A DNA stretch of 64,000 nucleotides from Bradyrhizobium elkanii USDA 76. GTDB lineage: Bacteria; Pseudomonadota; Alphaproteobacteria; Rhizobiales; Xanthobacteraceae. The stretch covers positions 7,556,001 through 7,620,000 of the forward strand of contig NZ_CP066356.1 in NCBI RefSeq assembly GCF_023278185.1, read 5' to 3'. The notes beneath the pieces are model-generated. The model saw only the letters and a list, made by a program, of their open reading frames with translations, searched no databases and was not told where the DNA came from. This document shows, one piece after another, positions 55,305-64,000 of the stretch. The translations under genes and the position numbers were made by a program. How positions within the stretch are numbered: the stretch's first letter is position 1; every line of letters starts with the position of its first letter.

Positions 55305-55805
55305 TTAGGGACACCGACTGTATACATAAATTTGAAAGGGGCCAAAAAAGTGACGAATATGCGGGCTTACAATGGAATTTCTGTATACAGCAATGGCCCC
55401 AAGCGGCTCGGTCGGGCTCCGCTTCGGTGAAGATTTTTTGCGACGCACCAAAACTGCTAGCGGATGAATCCAAGCTCGCCATCGTGCACACCCGCTGCAT
55501 CTAGTCCCTGCACTGTCGCAGCCTCGGCTATCGGCGAGATTCCTGGCCTGCGAAGGGACGCCGGATTGGGGCTTCTTGGCCGGCAGCACAGTTCCCTTGC
55601 CGGGATCAGACGTCGACGTCTTGGTGCCGAGATCGGCCCATGCTCTCAAACCATCCAGTGCGTAGATGACGCGACCGCGACCGCCGATCTTTCGATACGC
55701 TGGCCCCGTGCCATACGTGCGGTGCTTTTCGAGCGTGCGGCCGGATAGGCTAAGATAACGCGCAGCCTCCGGCGTACACAGGAACCGGGTGGATGGATCT
55801 GACAT
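55305..55805 (-). CDS. AlpA/MerR-like helix-turn-helix DNA-binding protein
   Basis: The first about 90 residues form a helix-turn-helix domain of the excisionase/AlpA type: FLCTPEAARYLSLSGRTLEK, then GTGPAYRKIGGRGRVIYALDGLRAWA. Close Bradyrhizobium proteins are about 95-100 residues and occur with conjugation or integrative elements. Here the frame runs on for a further 70 arginine-, serine- and cysteine-rich residues and through both TGTATACA boxes, so the native end was probably lost and the tail is non-native. The ATG is at 55805. Confidence 0.6.
   Translation of the reverse strand: MSDPSTRFLCTPEAARYLSLSGRTLEKHRTYGTGPAYRKIGGRGRVIYALDGLRAWADLGTKTSTSDPGKGTVLPAKKPQSGVPSQARNLADSRGCDSAGTRCSGCARWRAWIHPLAVLVRRKKSSPKRSPTEPLGAIAVYRNSIVSPHIRHFFGPFQIYVYSRCP
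55318..55327. promoter_or_regulatory. TGTATACA-type operator, copy 1
   Basis: CTGTATACAT with the dyad core TGTATACA, 29 bp upstream of the vanA-like start. GntR/FCD regulators bind such TNGTATACNA palindromes. It is paired with copy 2. Confidence 0.55.
55381..55390. promoter_or_regulatory. TGTATACA-type operator, copy 2
   Basis: CTGTATACAG, a perfect 10-bp palindrome repeating the core of copy 1, 63 bp from it (six helical turns). This suggests two regulator dimers on one face of the DNA. Confidence 0.55.
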
Positions 55806-56581
55806 CAAATAGGCATTTGAGAGCTCCAGGTGAGAGGCCGGCCGCGAACGGCGGCACTATCGCGCCATCATCATGGAGAAGCGCGCTCCCTGGAGGGATA
55901 CCGAATATCGATGAAGCGACTTTCGGCACCCCAAGTAGAAAGCGCTATTCGTGGTGGCAAAGCTCACTCCTATCTAGCGCTCGTCCATTATCTAGCGACC
56001 GTCCAGCCTACGACCTTGGACAATCATGGACATGGCAAGCTGATCGGGCGACCTTCACAATGCGGATGATGCGCAGAAATTCTGCCGAACCATCGGTCTT
56101 ACCGGACCATACTGGAGCACATTCACCGCCATCCGATTGTCGTAACTCGATTCGAGCTCGCCCGTATATCTGCAGCAAGAATAAGTTGGTCTCGTGCTGC
56201 CTGGCAAAGAGTTCAGAGCAGAATGATCGAGTCGAGAACCCCATCGTAACGCTATCGGCTCGGCGAGCGCCGATGCCGATACGACCTCACATCGACCGGC
56301 CCTCTAGATGTCGCACGCTTCCATCGCCTGGATGCCTACGATCCAAACAATCAATTTTACCAATGTAACGTACTGTTGCATCAAGTCGCGCACTTGAAGG
56401 GTACTGATCACTCTAGGATTTCTATGCCAAGAGGTGCCTCGGGACACTTGCCAGCAAAATGCGGCATGACGCTGAGCAACGCCTTCTCGATCGACCTCAC
56501 AAATGCCGTTCGAAGATTCAAAGACCTTGTCAGAAGACAGGTACTTATCCGATCGCGACTCGATCGACTGCAGGTTGGCTC
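55806..56581. other. Gene-poor stretch upstream of the dctA promoter
   Basis: About 780 bp with only short overlapping frames and no repeat or RNA gene that I recognise. Confidence 0.45.
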
Positions 56582-56597
56582 TGGTGCGGATCTTGCT
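56582..56597 (+). promoter_or_regulatory. Sigma-54 promoter of dctA
   Basis: TGGTGCGGATCTTGCT with GG-N10-GC, 163 bp upstream of the dctA ATG. DctD and NifA are the usual activators of dctA. I saw no perfect TGT-N10-ACA upstream. Confidence 0.65.
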
Positions 56598-56759
56598 TGA
56601 CGAAAAAAGATAACGTAACTGAACGCCTGCCTTTGGAATGACGCGCCGGCTCCCGGAATCGTCTTCAATTGGACACGGCTAAAATGACAGCCTCGTATGA
56701 TGCCGTCGCCTCTAACGACGCAGCGGCTCGCATTCGAGTGTATTCGGGAAGGAAGCGTC

Positions 56760-58076
56760 ATGACCACCATGGCAACTGCGGCGCCCGCGCGCGCGTCGCA
56801 GACTTGGTATAAAATTCTCTACGTTCAGGTGTTGATCGCGATCGTGATTGGCGCCATCGTCGGCTGGCTATGGCCGTCGGTCGCGACCAACGACTGGGTC
56901 AAGGCGCTTGGTGATGGCTTCATCAAGCTGATCAAGATGGTGATCGCACCGATCATCTTCTGCACCGTCGCATCCGGGATCGCACATATCCAGGATGCAA
57001 AGAAAGTCGGGCGCGTCGGCGTTAAAGCGCTGGTCTATTTCGAGATCGTATCGAGCTTTGCCTTGGTGTTGGGCCTTGTCATGGGCAATCTGGTCCAAAT
57101 CGGCCATGGTCTTGCGGTCAAACCGGACGCTGCGGCGGTCGCCAACTACGTCAAGCAGGCGGAAGCCTCGAAGACCGTCGATTTTTTTCTCAATATCATT
57201 CCCGATACGGTGGTCGGCGCCCTCGCCCGCGGCGATGTTCTGCAAGTGCTCCTGTTCGCGATTCTGTTTGGCTTTTCGCTGATGGCGCTGGGCGAGCGTG
57301 GAGAACGACTGCGCGGCATGATTGACGACGTCGCGCACGCAGTGTTCGGCGTGATTGCCATCATCATGAAAGCCGCCCCGATCGGCGCGTTCGGCGCGAT
57401 GGCCTTCACAATTGGCAAGTTCGGGCCGGCGGCGCTCGGTAATCTGATCGGACTGATCGTACTGTTCTATGCGACGGCCGCGATATTTGTGGTCGTCGTG
57501 CTCGGCCTGATCGCGCGGATCGTCGGCTTTTCGATCTTCAAGTTCATTATCTATATTAAGGATGAGCTTCTGATCGTGCTTGGCACCTCGTCCTCGGAAA
57601 GCGCGCTGCCGCAATTGATGGAGAAGCTCGAGCGGCTGGGCTGCTCAAAGCCCGTGGTCGGCCTCGTGGTGCCAACCGGCTACTCCTTCAACCTCGACGG
57701 CACCAACATTTATATGACGCTTGCGACATTGTTCATTGCCCAGGCACTCGGGGTCGATCTGACCTTTGGCCAGCAGCTCACGATCTTGCTCGTGGCAATG
57801 CTGACCTCGAAGGGAGCAAGCGGCGTCACCGGCGCAGGCTTCATTACACTCGCCGCGACATTGTCGGTGGTCAACCCGGCATTGGTGCCGGGCATGGCGA
57901 TCGTATTTTCGATCGACAAGTTCATGAGCGAGGTGCGAGCCCTTACCAACATCACTGGCAATGGCATCGCCGCTGTGTTCGTGTCCTGGTGGGAAGGCGA
58001 GCTCGACGACGCGACCCTACATGCCCGGCTCGAGCAGCCCACCGCCGGTGCCGATACACGAAGCTCAAGGATATAG
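56760..58076 (+). CDS. dctA: C4-dicarboxylate transporter DctA
   Basis: A 438-residue DAACS-family symporter that imports malate, succinate and fumarate, the main carbon source of bacteroids. The start ATG 56760 has AAGGAAG upstream. Family motifs are the serine-rich [18 protein letters not shown] near residue 280, [20 protein letters not shown] near residue 325, and the third [20 protein letters not shown] near residue 363. About eight membrane helices and two hairpins are expected. It is a single gene facing nodV. Confidence 0.96.
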   Translation: MTTMATAAPARASQTWYKILYVQVLIAIVIGAIVGWLWPSVATNDWVKALGDGFIKLIKMVIAPIIFCTVASGIAHIQDAKKVGRVGVKALVYFEIVSSFALVLGLVMGNLVQIGHGLAVKPDAAAVANYVKQAEASKTVDFFLNIIPDTVVGALARGDVLQVLLFAILFGFSLMALGERGERLRGMIDDVAHAVFGVIAIIMKAAPIGAFGAMAFTIGKFGPAALGNLIGLIVLFYATAAIFVVVVLGLIARIVGFSIFKFIIYIKDELLIVLGTSSSESALPQLMEKLERLGCSKPVVGLVVPTGYSFNLDGTNIYMTLATLFIAQALGVDLTFGQQLTILLVAMLTSKGASGVTGAGFITLAATLSVVNPALVPGMAIVFSIDKFMSEVRALTNITGNGIAAVFVSWWEGELDDATLHARLEQPTAGADTRSSRI

Positions 58077-58863
58077 GCTCCAGGTCCTGTCCGTGATTTC
58101 AAGGCACGCTCGAACTGAGCGTAGCCAACTCCGAATTTTTCGCAGTTCAAATCGGCACAGCCGAATGAACTGCGAGCCGGAGTTCTTCTCGCGGAATCTG
58201 CGGGTCGTACCACGACTCGGTGTCGTGCCCCAACGCGATCCAGATGACGGCGTAAGGTCGGCCGGGGCAGACCATACGATTCCGACCGAACCTGGCCGGG
58301 CCTGACGGGCAAAGTTACTGGATCTATCCATGAAACGGCTTGGCGCGTGGCCAGCGAACTGGCCTCGTCCACCGATGCTGCGGCAGTGATGACTCGTGAA
58401 CCAGATCGGCACCTTCACCAGGTCGAGATGGATCGCATTGAGCAAACTCACGGCGCTCCACTGCTTGTCGGCGCTCTTTAGATATTCAACGACGGGCGTC
58501 TCATTGTTCAGCGTCACGTCCTGGCAGACCCGCGGCTCGCAGCTACCCCGCCGCTGGACGTGCCTTGGCCGCATACAGTTGTGCTCGGCCGCGGCCTCCA
58601 CAGCCGCGCGCGCCTGCCAAAGGGCTATCGCAGTGAAAGAAAACAGACATCTGAGCCTCGATTGTACGCACGTCGGCGCGCCATTTGGAAAGGTTTAGAA
58701 CAACTATACCTACGTTTGTAATGCGCGTTTCTTCGGCACGTGCTGAGTTCAGCTGTAAGCAATTTACCCGGAACCGCTCTTGAGCGTGGAGCGGAAAGGA
58801 TTGCCCCATTTTTGCCTAAAATGTTATAACTCTCCCGCCGGAGAAAGGCCGGACGGTCCAAGA
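58077..58863. other. Intergenic stretch between dctA and nodV
   Basis: No supported gene. A 178-residue minus-strand frame (58065-58601) overlaps the dctA end and has no recognisable domain. Confidence 0.45.
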
Positions 58864-61536
58864 ATGTATAACCAGATCAATAACTTCAAACGTTCTGCCA
58901 CGCAGTTTACTTTCGGCAGCATAACGCTGGCGGTGGTGACGCTAGCTTCCTTGTACCTTCAAACACATTTCGCTGCGACGGCGTTCGGCTATTTGCTGGT
59001 TATATTGCTGTTTTCATTGATCGGCAGCTTTATCGCCTCATCCGCGCTTTCGGTCTTAGCTATCGCTGCTTTGGCGTACTACTTTGCACCGCCGGCGTTT
59101 AGTCTGCGGATCGATGACCCTCAAGTTCTTCTGGTGGTTGTCGCATTCTTTACCGTCTCGATTGTCGGAACGCACCTGATTGGAAAAATCCGCCAGGAAA
59201 GAGAGGCTGCGCATGAGACTGCGGCCGAACTCCGGCGCAGCGCGGCCGATTTGAAGGACCGTGAAAAGCGGTGGCGCGCAATCTTTGAGCACAATCCGGC
59301 CATGTACGTCATGGTCGACGAAGCCGGTACCATCCTCAACGTCAATACGTTCGGCGCGACACACCTCGGCTATGCGCGCTCCGAACTCATCGGTCAATCC
59401 GTTCTGAGGCTCTTTCTGGAGGAGGATCGCGAATTCGCACGCACATGCATTCGCAGATGCCTTGAAGATATCGGTCAATCGCAAACCTGGGACGCCCAAA
59501 AAGTCAGAAAAGACGGCGTGGTCCTGTGGGTGCGAGAAAATGCCAAAGCCATGCTTTGGGCCGATGACAAGCCGGTTGTCCTGATATCCTGCGAAGATAT
59601 CACCGAAAAACGGCAGACGGAGCTTGCCCTACAGCGCAGCGAAGCCCATTTGGCTCAAGCGCAGGAGTTGAGCCACACAGGCAGCTTCGGCTGGAACTTC
59701 GCCACTGGCGAGGTTTTTTGGTCAAAAGAGCTTTTTCGAATTTTCCAGTTGGATCCGAAGACGATACCGAGCCCGCAACTCGTCGTCGAGCGCACGCACC
59801 CGGAAGATCGAGCTTCCGTCCAACAGACGATCGATCGAGCGATGCAAGACCCGCAGGAGTTCGAGCATGAATACCGATTGCTGCTACCGGACGGCTCGGT
59901 GAAGCACATCCGCGCGCGGGCGCGAGCGACGACAACCGCCTCTGGCGAAATCGAGTTTGTCGGGGCAGCGACGGATATCACAGTTACAAAGCAAGTAGAG
60001 CAGCAGCTACGCCGCAGCGAGGCCTATCTGGCCGAAGCCCAGCATCTCAGTCATACTGGCAGTTGGTCATGGGACGTCCACGGAGTCGATTTTGTGTATC
60101 GCTCCGCCGAAGTGAATCGTCTCTTCGGCTTCGACCCGCAAGAGACCGTGTCCATAGAGACTATTCGTTCGCGGATCCATCCGGACGACCTGCCGCGGCT
60201 TCAGGACGTGCAGCGACTTGCGAGAGACGGCAAGCAAAACCGCTTCGAATATGATTTTCGAATTTTGCTCCCGGATGGCTCGATGAGGCACATACATTCT
60301 GTGGCCCATGTCGTGGTTGGCAGCGACGGCAATATCGGCGAGCTCATTGGGACACATATGGATGTCACTGAGCAATACGCGGCCAGAGAACGCCTGGAAA
60401 GCACACTTGCTGCGCTGCGCGAAAGCGAGCAGCGCTTTCGCGACTACGCTGAAACAGCTTCCGACTGGCTCTGGGAGACCGGGCCAGACCATAAAGTCAC
60501 TCACTTATCGGAACATACCAGCACTGCGGGAATCCTGGCCACAGGCCTCCTGGGTCTGCCGCGTTGGGACATTGCTTGCGACTTGGAAGACGAACCTGAG
60601 AAATGGCGGCAACATCGTGCAAGGCTAGAGGCACATCTGCCATTTCGTGATTTGGTCTATCGCACCGTCAACCGGATGGGATGTCCGATCTACGTCCGGA
60701 CGAGCGGTAAACCATTTTTTGACGTAAGCGGCAATTTTCTTGGCTACCGTGGCGTCAGCACCGACATCACCGCTATTATCCGCGCAGACCAGGCCGAACA
60801 AGAGCTGCGGAAGGCACAGGCGGAGCTCGCGCATGTGACGCGCGTGACGACGTTAGGAGAGCTGACCACCTCCATCGCCCACGAAATCAACCAGCCACTC
60901 GCCGCGATTATCAGCAACGCCGACGCGTGCCTAGGTTGGATGGGCCGCAAAACTCCTGATCTTTCCGCCGCGCGCTCATCCGTTGAGTGGATAATCGAAG
61001 ACGCAATCCGGGCAAGCGAGGTGATCCGTCGCGTTCGCGCGCTTGCGAAGAAGGGCGAGATCGAAATGCTTCCGCTCGACATCAATGACGTCGTTAAGGA
61101 TGTCATTGCGCTGGTGAATCGTGAGCTGGTTAGCCACCAAGTGACACTGAAAACCGAGCTGACGGCAGCGCTGCCGGCGGTTCTGGGCGACCGGATTCAG
61201 CTGCAGCAGGTGATGATCAATCTGGTGATGAACGGGATCGAAGCTATGGACGCAGTTACGGACAGGACGCGCGAACTGGTGATCCAGTCATCTAGGGACG
61301 ATATGGAACACGTGCGGCTTGCGGTGACTGATAATGGCGTCGGCATCTCGGAGAATGACGCCGATCGGGTGTTAGACCCCTTCTTCACGACAAAATCGAG
61401 CGGCCTTGGCATGGGCCTTTCGATCTGCCGCTCGATTGTGGAAGCTCACGGAGGGCGTCTTTCAATCGTCTACAGGCAGGGACCCGGAGCGAGCTTTCGG
61501 TTTGACCTGCCGTTGCACAAGGAGGTGGTGTCGTGA
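58864..61536 (+). CDS. nodV: Sensor histidine kinase NodV
   Basis: NodV senses host flavonoids and phosphorylates NodW for nodulation of some hosts. From ATG 58864 it is 890 residues, very close to the 889 I recall for NodV. The N-terminal part (residues about 15-100) has three to four membrane helices of the DUF4118 type. Four PAS domains follow at about 130-240, 255-375, 385-500 and 515-650. The HisKA box is [20 protein letters not shown] near residue 680, and the ATPase N box is [14 protein letters not shown] boxes [12 protein letters not shown] and [18 protein letters not shown] follow. The stop overlaps the nodW start. Kinase phosphosite His is in AHEINQP. Confidence 0.88.
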   Translation: MYNQINNFKRSATQFTFGSITLAVVTLASLYLQTHFAATAFGYLLVILLFSLIGSFIASSALSVLAIAALAYYFAPPAFSLRIDDPQVLLVVVAFFTVSIVGTHLIGKIRQEREAAHETAAELRRSAADLKDREKRWRAIFEHNPAMYVMVDEAGTILNVNTFGATHLGYARSELIGQSVLRLFLEEDREFARTCIRRCLEDIGQSQTWDAQKVRKDGVVLWVRENAKAMLWADDKPVVLISCEDITEKRQTELALQRSEAHLAQAQELSHTGSFGWNFATGEVFWSKELFRIFQLDPKTIPSPQLVVERTHPEDRASVQQTIDRAMQDPQEFEHEYRLLLPDGSVKHIRARARATTTASGEIEFVGAATDITVTKQVEQQLRRSEAYLAEAQHLSHTGSWSWDVHGVDFVYRSAEVNRLFGFDPQETVSIETIRSRIHPDDLPRLQDVQRLARDGKQNRFEYDFRILLPDGSMRHIHSVAHVVVGSDGNIGELIGTHMDVTEQYAARERLESTLAALRESEQRFRDYAETASDWLWETGPDHKVTHLSEHTSTAGILATGLLGLPRWDIACDLEDEPEKWRQHRARLEAHLPFRDLVYRTVNRMGCPIYVRTSGKPFFDVSGNFLGYRGVSTDITAIIRADQAEQELRKAQAELAHVTRVTTLGELTTSIAHEINQPLAAIISNADACLGWMGRKTPDLSAARSSVEWIIEDAIRASEVIRRVRALAKKGEIEMLPLDINDVVKDVIALVNRELVSHQVTLKTELTAALPAVLGDRIQLQQVMINLVMNGIEAMDAVTDRTRELVIQSSRDDMEHVRLAVTDNGVGISENDADRVLDPFFTTKSSGLGMGLSICRSIVEAHGGRLSIVYRQGPGASFRFDLPLHKEVVS

Positions 61537-62210
61537 ACGAACGCTCAAACTCCCAGCGCGAAGGCAGCAGAGCCGAGGCATCGGCAAATGCGATCGTCTT
61601 CATTGTCGAAGATGATGTCTCGATGCGTCGGTCGCTTACAAACCTTTTTCAATCCGTCGGCCTGGACGTCGTTGCATTCGGATCGGCCCGAGAAATGCTG
61701 CAGAGCAAACTTCCGGACGTCGTTAGCTGCCTGGTTCTTGATGTCCGACTGCCCGGCTTGAGCGGCCTTGAGTTCCAGACTGAGCTAGCCAAGTCGAACA
61801 TTCATATTCCCATCATCTTCATTACAGGCCATGGCGACATTCCCATGAGCGTCAGGGCCATGAAGGGTGGAGCGGTCGATTTTCTCACAAAACCGTTTCG
61901 CGATCAGGAACTACTGGACGCTGTGATCGCGGCGACCGAACGCGATCGCAAAAGACGGGCAGCCGAGCAGACCGTCGTGAATCTCAAGTCCCTATTTGAG
62001 ACCCTAAGCCCGCGCGAGCAGGCGGTTATGAAACTAGTCGCTACCGGCTTGATGAACAAGCAGATAGCTGCCGAGCTGGGGCTCGCCGAGATTACGGTCA
62101 AGATCTATCGGGGACACGTGATGAAAAAGATGCGGGCCCGGTCGCTGGCGGATTTGATCAGGATGACTGAGACGCTGGGACTCCGTGCTAACCGTCCCGA
62201 ACAAACCTAA
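61533..62210 (+). CDS. nodW: Response regulator NodW (FixJ/LuxR type)
   Basis: A 225-residue regulator that activates nod genes when phosphorylated by NodV. The receiver domain (residues about 22-135) has [11 protein letters not shown], the phospho-acceptor Asp in [24 protein letters not shown] and LTKPFRD. The output LuxR helix-turn-helix (residues about 155-215) reads [20 protein letters not shown] then [12 protein letters not shown]. The start is GTG 61533, overlapping the nodV stop as GTGA, with AAGGAGG upstream. Close to the 227 residues I recall for NodW. Confidence 0.9.
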   Translation: MNERSNSQREGSRAEASANAIVFIVEDDVSMRRSLTNLFQSVGLDVVAFGSAREMLQSKLPDVVSCLVLDVRLPGLSGLEFQTELAKSNIHIPIIFITGHGDIPMSVRAMKGGAVDFLTKPFRDQELLDAVIAATERDRKRRAAEQTVVNLKSLFETLSPREQAVMKLVATGLMNKQIAAELGLAEITVKIYRGHVMKKMRARSLADLIRMTETLGLRANRPEQT

Positions 62211-62304
62211 GTATGATTTTACAATTTAACCGCGCAAGCCCACTTTTCGCCCAGGGATGGCTAATGCCTCGGCAGTCGCTAGTCCCGCGTCAGGAGGGCC
62301 TGTC

Positions 62305-62691
62305 TTGTCCACGCCTTTGATTTCTGTCGTTGATGACGACGCATCGGTCCGTGCGGCGACAGAGAACCTTTTGAAATCGCGTGGCTACGTCGTTCAAACG
62401 TTTGTGTCCGCCGAGGAGTTCTTGAGGTCGCCGCGGTTGAACGAAACCTCTTGTGTAATCACGGATGTGCAGATGCCGGTTATGAGCGGCTTGGACTTGC
62501 TCGCGGAAATGCGGACCCGTGGCTACGGTGTGCCATTCATTTTCATTACTGCCTTCCCCAACGACCGCGTGCGCGCCTCAGCCCTGAGCGCGGGAGCGGC
62601 TGGCTTTTTGGCCAAGCCCTTCGCCGGACATACGCTGATCGAGTACCTCGATGCCGCACTGGAGGAGAACGGCGGCGGCGGAAACACTTGA
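62305..62691 (+). CDS. Stand-alone response-regulator receiver protein
   Basis: A single receiver domain without an output domain: STPLISVVDDDASVR, the phospho-acceptor in ITDVQMPVMSGL near residue 55, FIFITAF and GFLAKPFAG. The start is taken as TTG 62305 because a strong GGAGG lies 7 nt upstream and the product then starts at the domain edge. ATG 62257 (MANASAVA...) adds 16 residues. It is 95 bp after nodW and may be a phosphate relay or competitor for NodV/NodW. This is inferred. Confidence 0.82.
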   Translation: MSTPLISVVDDDASVRAATENLLKSRGYVVQTFVSAEEFLRSPRLNETSCVITDVQMPVMSGLDLLAEMRTRGYGVPFIFITAFPNDRVRASALSAGAAGFLAKPFAGHTLIEYLDAALEENGGGGNT

Positions 62692-63016
62692 AGCGATCGA
62701 CCGGCCGCCAACCTTATGTCTGATCTGAGCGCTTCGCGCGAGACACGATCCCGATCAACTTCTTGGAAGCTAAGCGCGCTGCCCTGTCGTTAAATTCCAT
62801 GAAGTCGGGTTGGCGCTTTCCAATAGGGCTCATTGGACCCGTCACGTCGCCAACGACGAAGCCCACAGCGTCAGCGTATCTTCAACCGACGTGCCAGCAA
62901 TCATCAGATCCCGAATCATGGTCGCCATGGATTCAGAGTTCTCAGGAACATGCAACTGTAATGCTGACCTAGATGAGCCAGAGCCACTCTTCGCGAAAAG
63001 CCTAATCAGTCTCAAA
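62692..63016. other. Short intergenic stretch after the receiver gene
   Basis: No gene or RNA recognised; convergent ends of the receiver gene and the partial gene. Confidence 0.45.
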
Positions 63017-64000
63017 TTATCTGACGTCGGACAGGCCACCAACTGCGTTGTTCAACAAGGACCTACAGAATGCAGGCGTGAGCTTGCCGCGGTGGATCAC
63101 GACGTTTTCGTGCCCCATCGCGGCTCGCGCGCTCTGCCAGTGCCGATTGTAGCCGCGCTGTTCATTGGATTTTACATGGCAAGCGGCGAAGTCGGCGTCA
63201 GCCGCCGTCGCCAACTGCCACGCATGTACCGGCCGCTTCGTATGGATGTGCACCCACATCGGATTCGCCGCCGCACCGTTGCGCAGTGCCTTGGGCCGCA
63301 GCTTAATCTCGAACAGCGTCCCCGGATCGCCGCTCAACGCGCGCGGTGGATCCGGAGGCTCCAACTCCCCGGCCGCCCGCAACCGTTCAAGGTATTTCTG
63401 CGAGGGAAAGCCGTAGCTCTTCATGCAATCGATCATGATCGCGGCTCTTTGCCTCTTCAATGAGTTTGCCTGTCCCTGCACCTCGGAATACATCGCCTTG
63501 AGCCGGACTATCTTGTCGTGCACTTCGGGCACTTGCGCGGGCGTGAGCAAGCCACTTCGACGAGGCTCCTCCACCGCGGCTGCACAGGCTTCGATCTCGG
63601 CGGCCTGTCTATGGAGGCGCTCGACGACGATATTTAGGACGTGGTCGGCGTCCTCGGGTTTCATCTGACGCGCTTGCGAGACGGCGCTTTGCTGAGCGGG
63701 CAGATCGAACTGCAAAAGTTCGTCCAATCGCTTGAGCAGTCCCGTCAGCGCTTCTCTGGAGGGCGGAGCCTGCCACATCGTCAGGTTTCCGCTCTCCGAC
63801 GATGACGCCCGCGCGCGGGCCTCCTCCGCGCTCGTGAGTTTCTTTGTACCCAGATCCGAGAGTACGATAACCTTGCGTGTTGAGCCCGTGCCAGCGTCGG
63901 ACCCGGCGAGCTGCGGCTCAGCGCCCCCAGCTGTCGAACTCCCCTCGCCTGCGGCCGCTGCGCGCCTGCCTTTGCCCTTCCTGCGCGCTGCAGTGCCTTC
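63017..64000 (-). CDS. C-terminal part of a large unknown protein (possible type III effector), 5' end outside the window
   Basis: The minus frame is open from 63017 to the right edge with no stop (about 327 codons), so the gene begins outside. The visible start-side part is Ala/Gly/Ser-rich and low in complexity (about 75 residues). It is followed by a helical region with ALTGLLKRLDELLQFDLPAQ and VVERLHRQAAEIEACAAAVE. The C-terminus WVHIHTKRPVHAWQL, HVKSNEQRGYNRHWQ, NVVIHRGKLTPAFC reads like a conserved folded domain that I associate with Bradyrhizobium secreted effectors, but I cannot name the family. A start at 63778 (MWQAPPSRE) is not needed. Confidence 0.55.
   Translation of the reverse strand, partial: EGTAARRKGKGRRAAAAGEGSSTAGGAEPQLAGSDAGTGSTRKVIVLSDLGTKKLTSAEEARARASSSESGNLTMWQAPPSREALTGLLKRLDELLQFDLPAQQSAVSQARQMKPEDADHVLNIVVERLHRQAAEIEACAAAVEEPRRSGLLTPAQVPEVHDKIVRLKAMYSEVQGQANSLKRQRAAIMIDCMKSYGFPSQKYLERLRAAGELEPPDPPRALSGDPGTLFEIKLRPKALRNGAAANPMWVHIHTKRPVHAWQLATAADADFAACHVKSNEQRGYNRHWQSARAAMGHENVVIHRGKLTPAFCRSLLNNAVGGLSDVR

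Noticed and set aside
58065-58601. 178-residue minus-strand frame between dctA and nodV
   Set aside because: Overlaps the dctA 3' end, has no recognisable motif and poor composition.

Overview
This window looks like part of the symbiosis island of a soybean-type Bradyrhizobium (B. japonicum / B. diazoefficiens group). The basis is the order nifDKENX - nifX-associated genes - fdxB - nopP - hesB/nifS/nifT - nifB - frxA - nifZ - nifH - nifQ - nifV, followed on the other flank by suf, hyp/hup, dctA and nodVW. Almost all genes lie on the minus strand, so transcription mostly runs from high to low coordinates. Codon and base composition is moderately GC-rich, as expected for a Bradyrhizobium island, with one visibly GC-richer patch inside sufB.

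Layout. 1-3527: nifV (cut by the left edge), nifQ and nifH with its -24/-12 promoter and two NifA sites. 4035-7500: an ArsC-like nitrogenase-associated protein, an OmpW porin with a FixK-type box, a thioredoxin-like [2Fe-2S] ferredoxin and long gene-poor stretches. 7504-13359: nifB, frxA, a damaged LRV gene, two nifZ-family genes and a tail of little-known nif-island genes, including a DegT-like protein that lacks its PLP lysine and a Rieske protein. 13512-16475: hesB, an unknown gene, nifS, nifT and a SIR2-like gene. 16536 carries one NifA site flanked by two divergent sigma-54 promoters. 16700-19295: an unknown plus-strand gene, a second Rieske protein and nopP behind a tts box. 19795-27691: nifD-K-E-N-X, a DUF269 gene, a DUF683 gene and fdxB. 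27961-33379: a five-gene ferredoxin-sufBCDS operon. 33743-34920: alanine dehydrogenase and its terminator. 35126-48932: an uptake-hydrogenase locus, hupSLCDF-orf-hupH-(hupI/hupJ remnants)-hupK-hypABFCDE. 49779-55390: accessory genes with several broken reading frames (a frameshifted class C beta-lactamase-like gene, an orphan modB with a modA-like tail, and a vanA-like oxygenase with a GntR regulator and a frameshifted reductase). 55305-62691: an AlpA-like gene, dctA behind a sigma-54 promoter, nodV, nodW and a stand-alone receiver. 63017-64000: the C-terminal part of a large unknown protein, possibly a type III effector.

How it fits together. Dicarboxylate uptake (DctA) feeds the bacteroid. 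NifHDK with the cofactor machinery (NifB, E, N, X, Q, V, S, Z, T), extra Fe-S supply (Suf, HesB) and several ferredoxins carry out N2 fixation. Hup/Hyp would recycle H2, although this hup copy has lost hupI and part of hupJ. Alanine dehydrogenase may shape the nitrogen export product. NodVW and NopP concern host recognition. Perfect TGT-N10-ACA sites paired with GG-N10-GC promoters precede nifV, nifH, nifB, hesB-nifS, the 16700 gene, nifD and, less convincingly, the suf and hup operons, so most of the window is probably one NifA/RpoN regulon. All family assignments were made by reading translated sequence; no database search was run.
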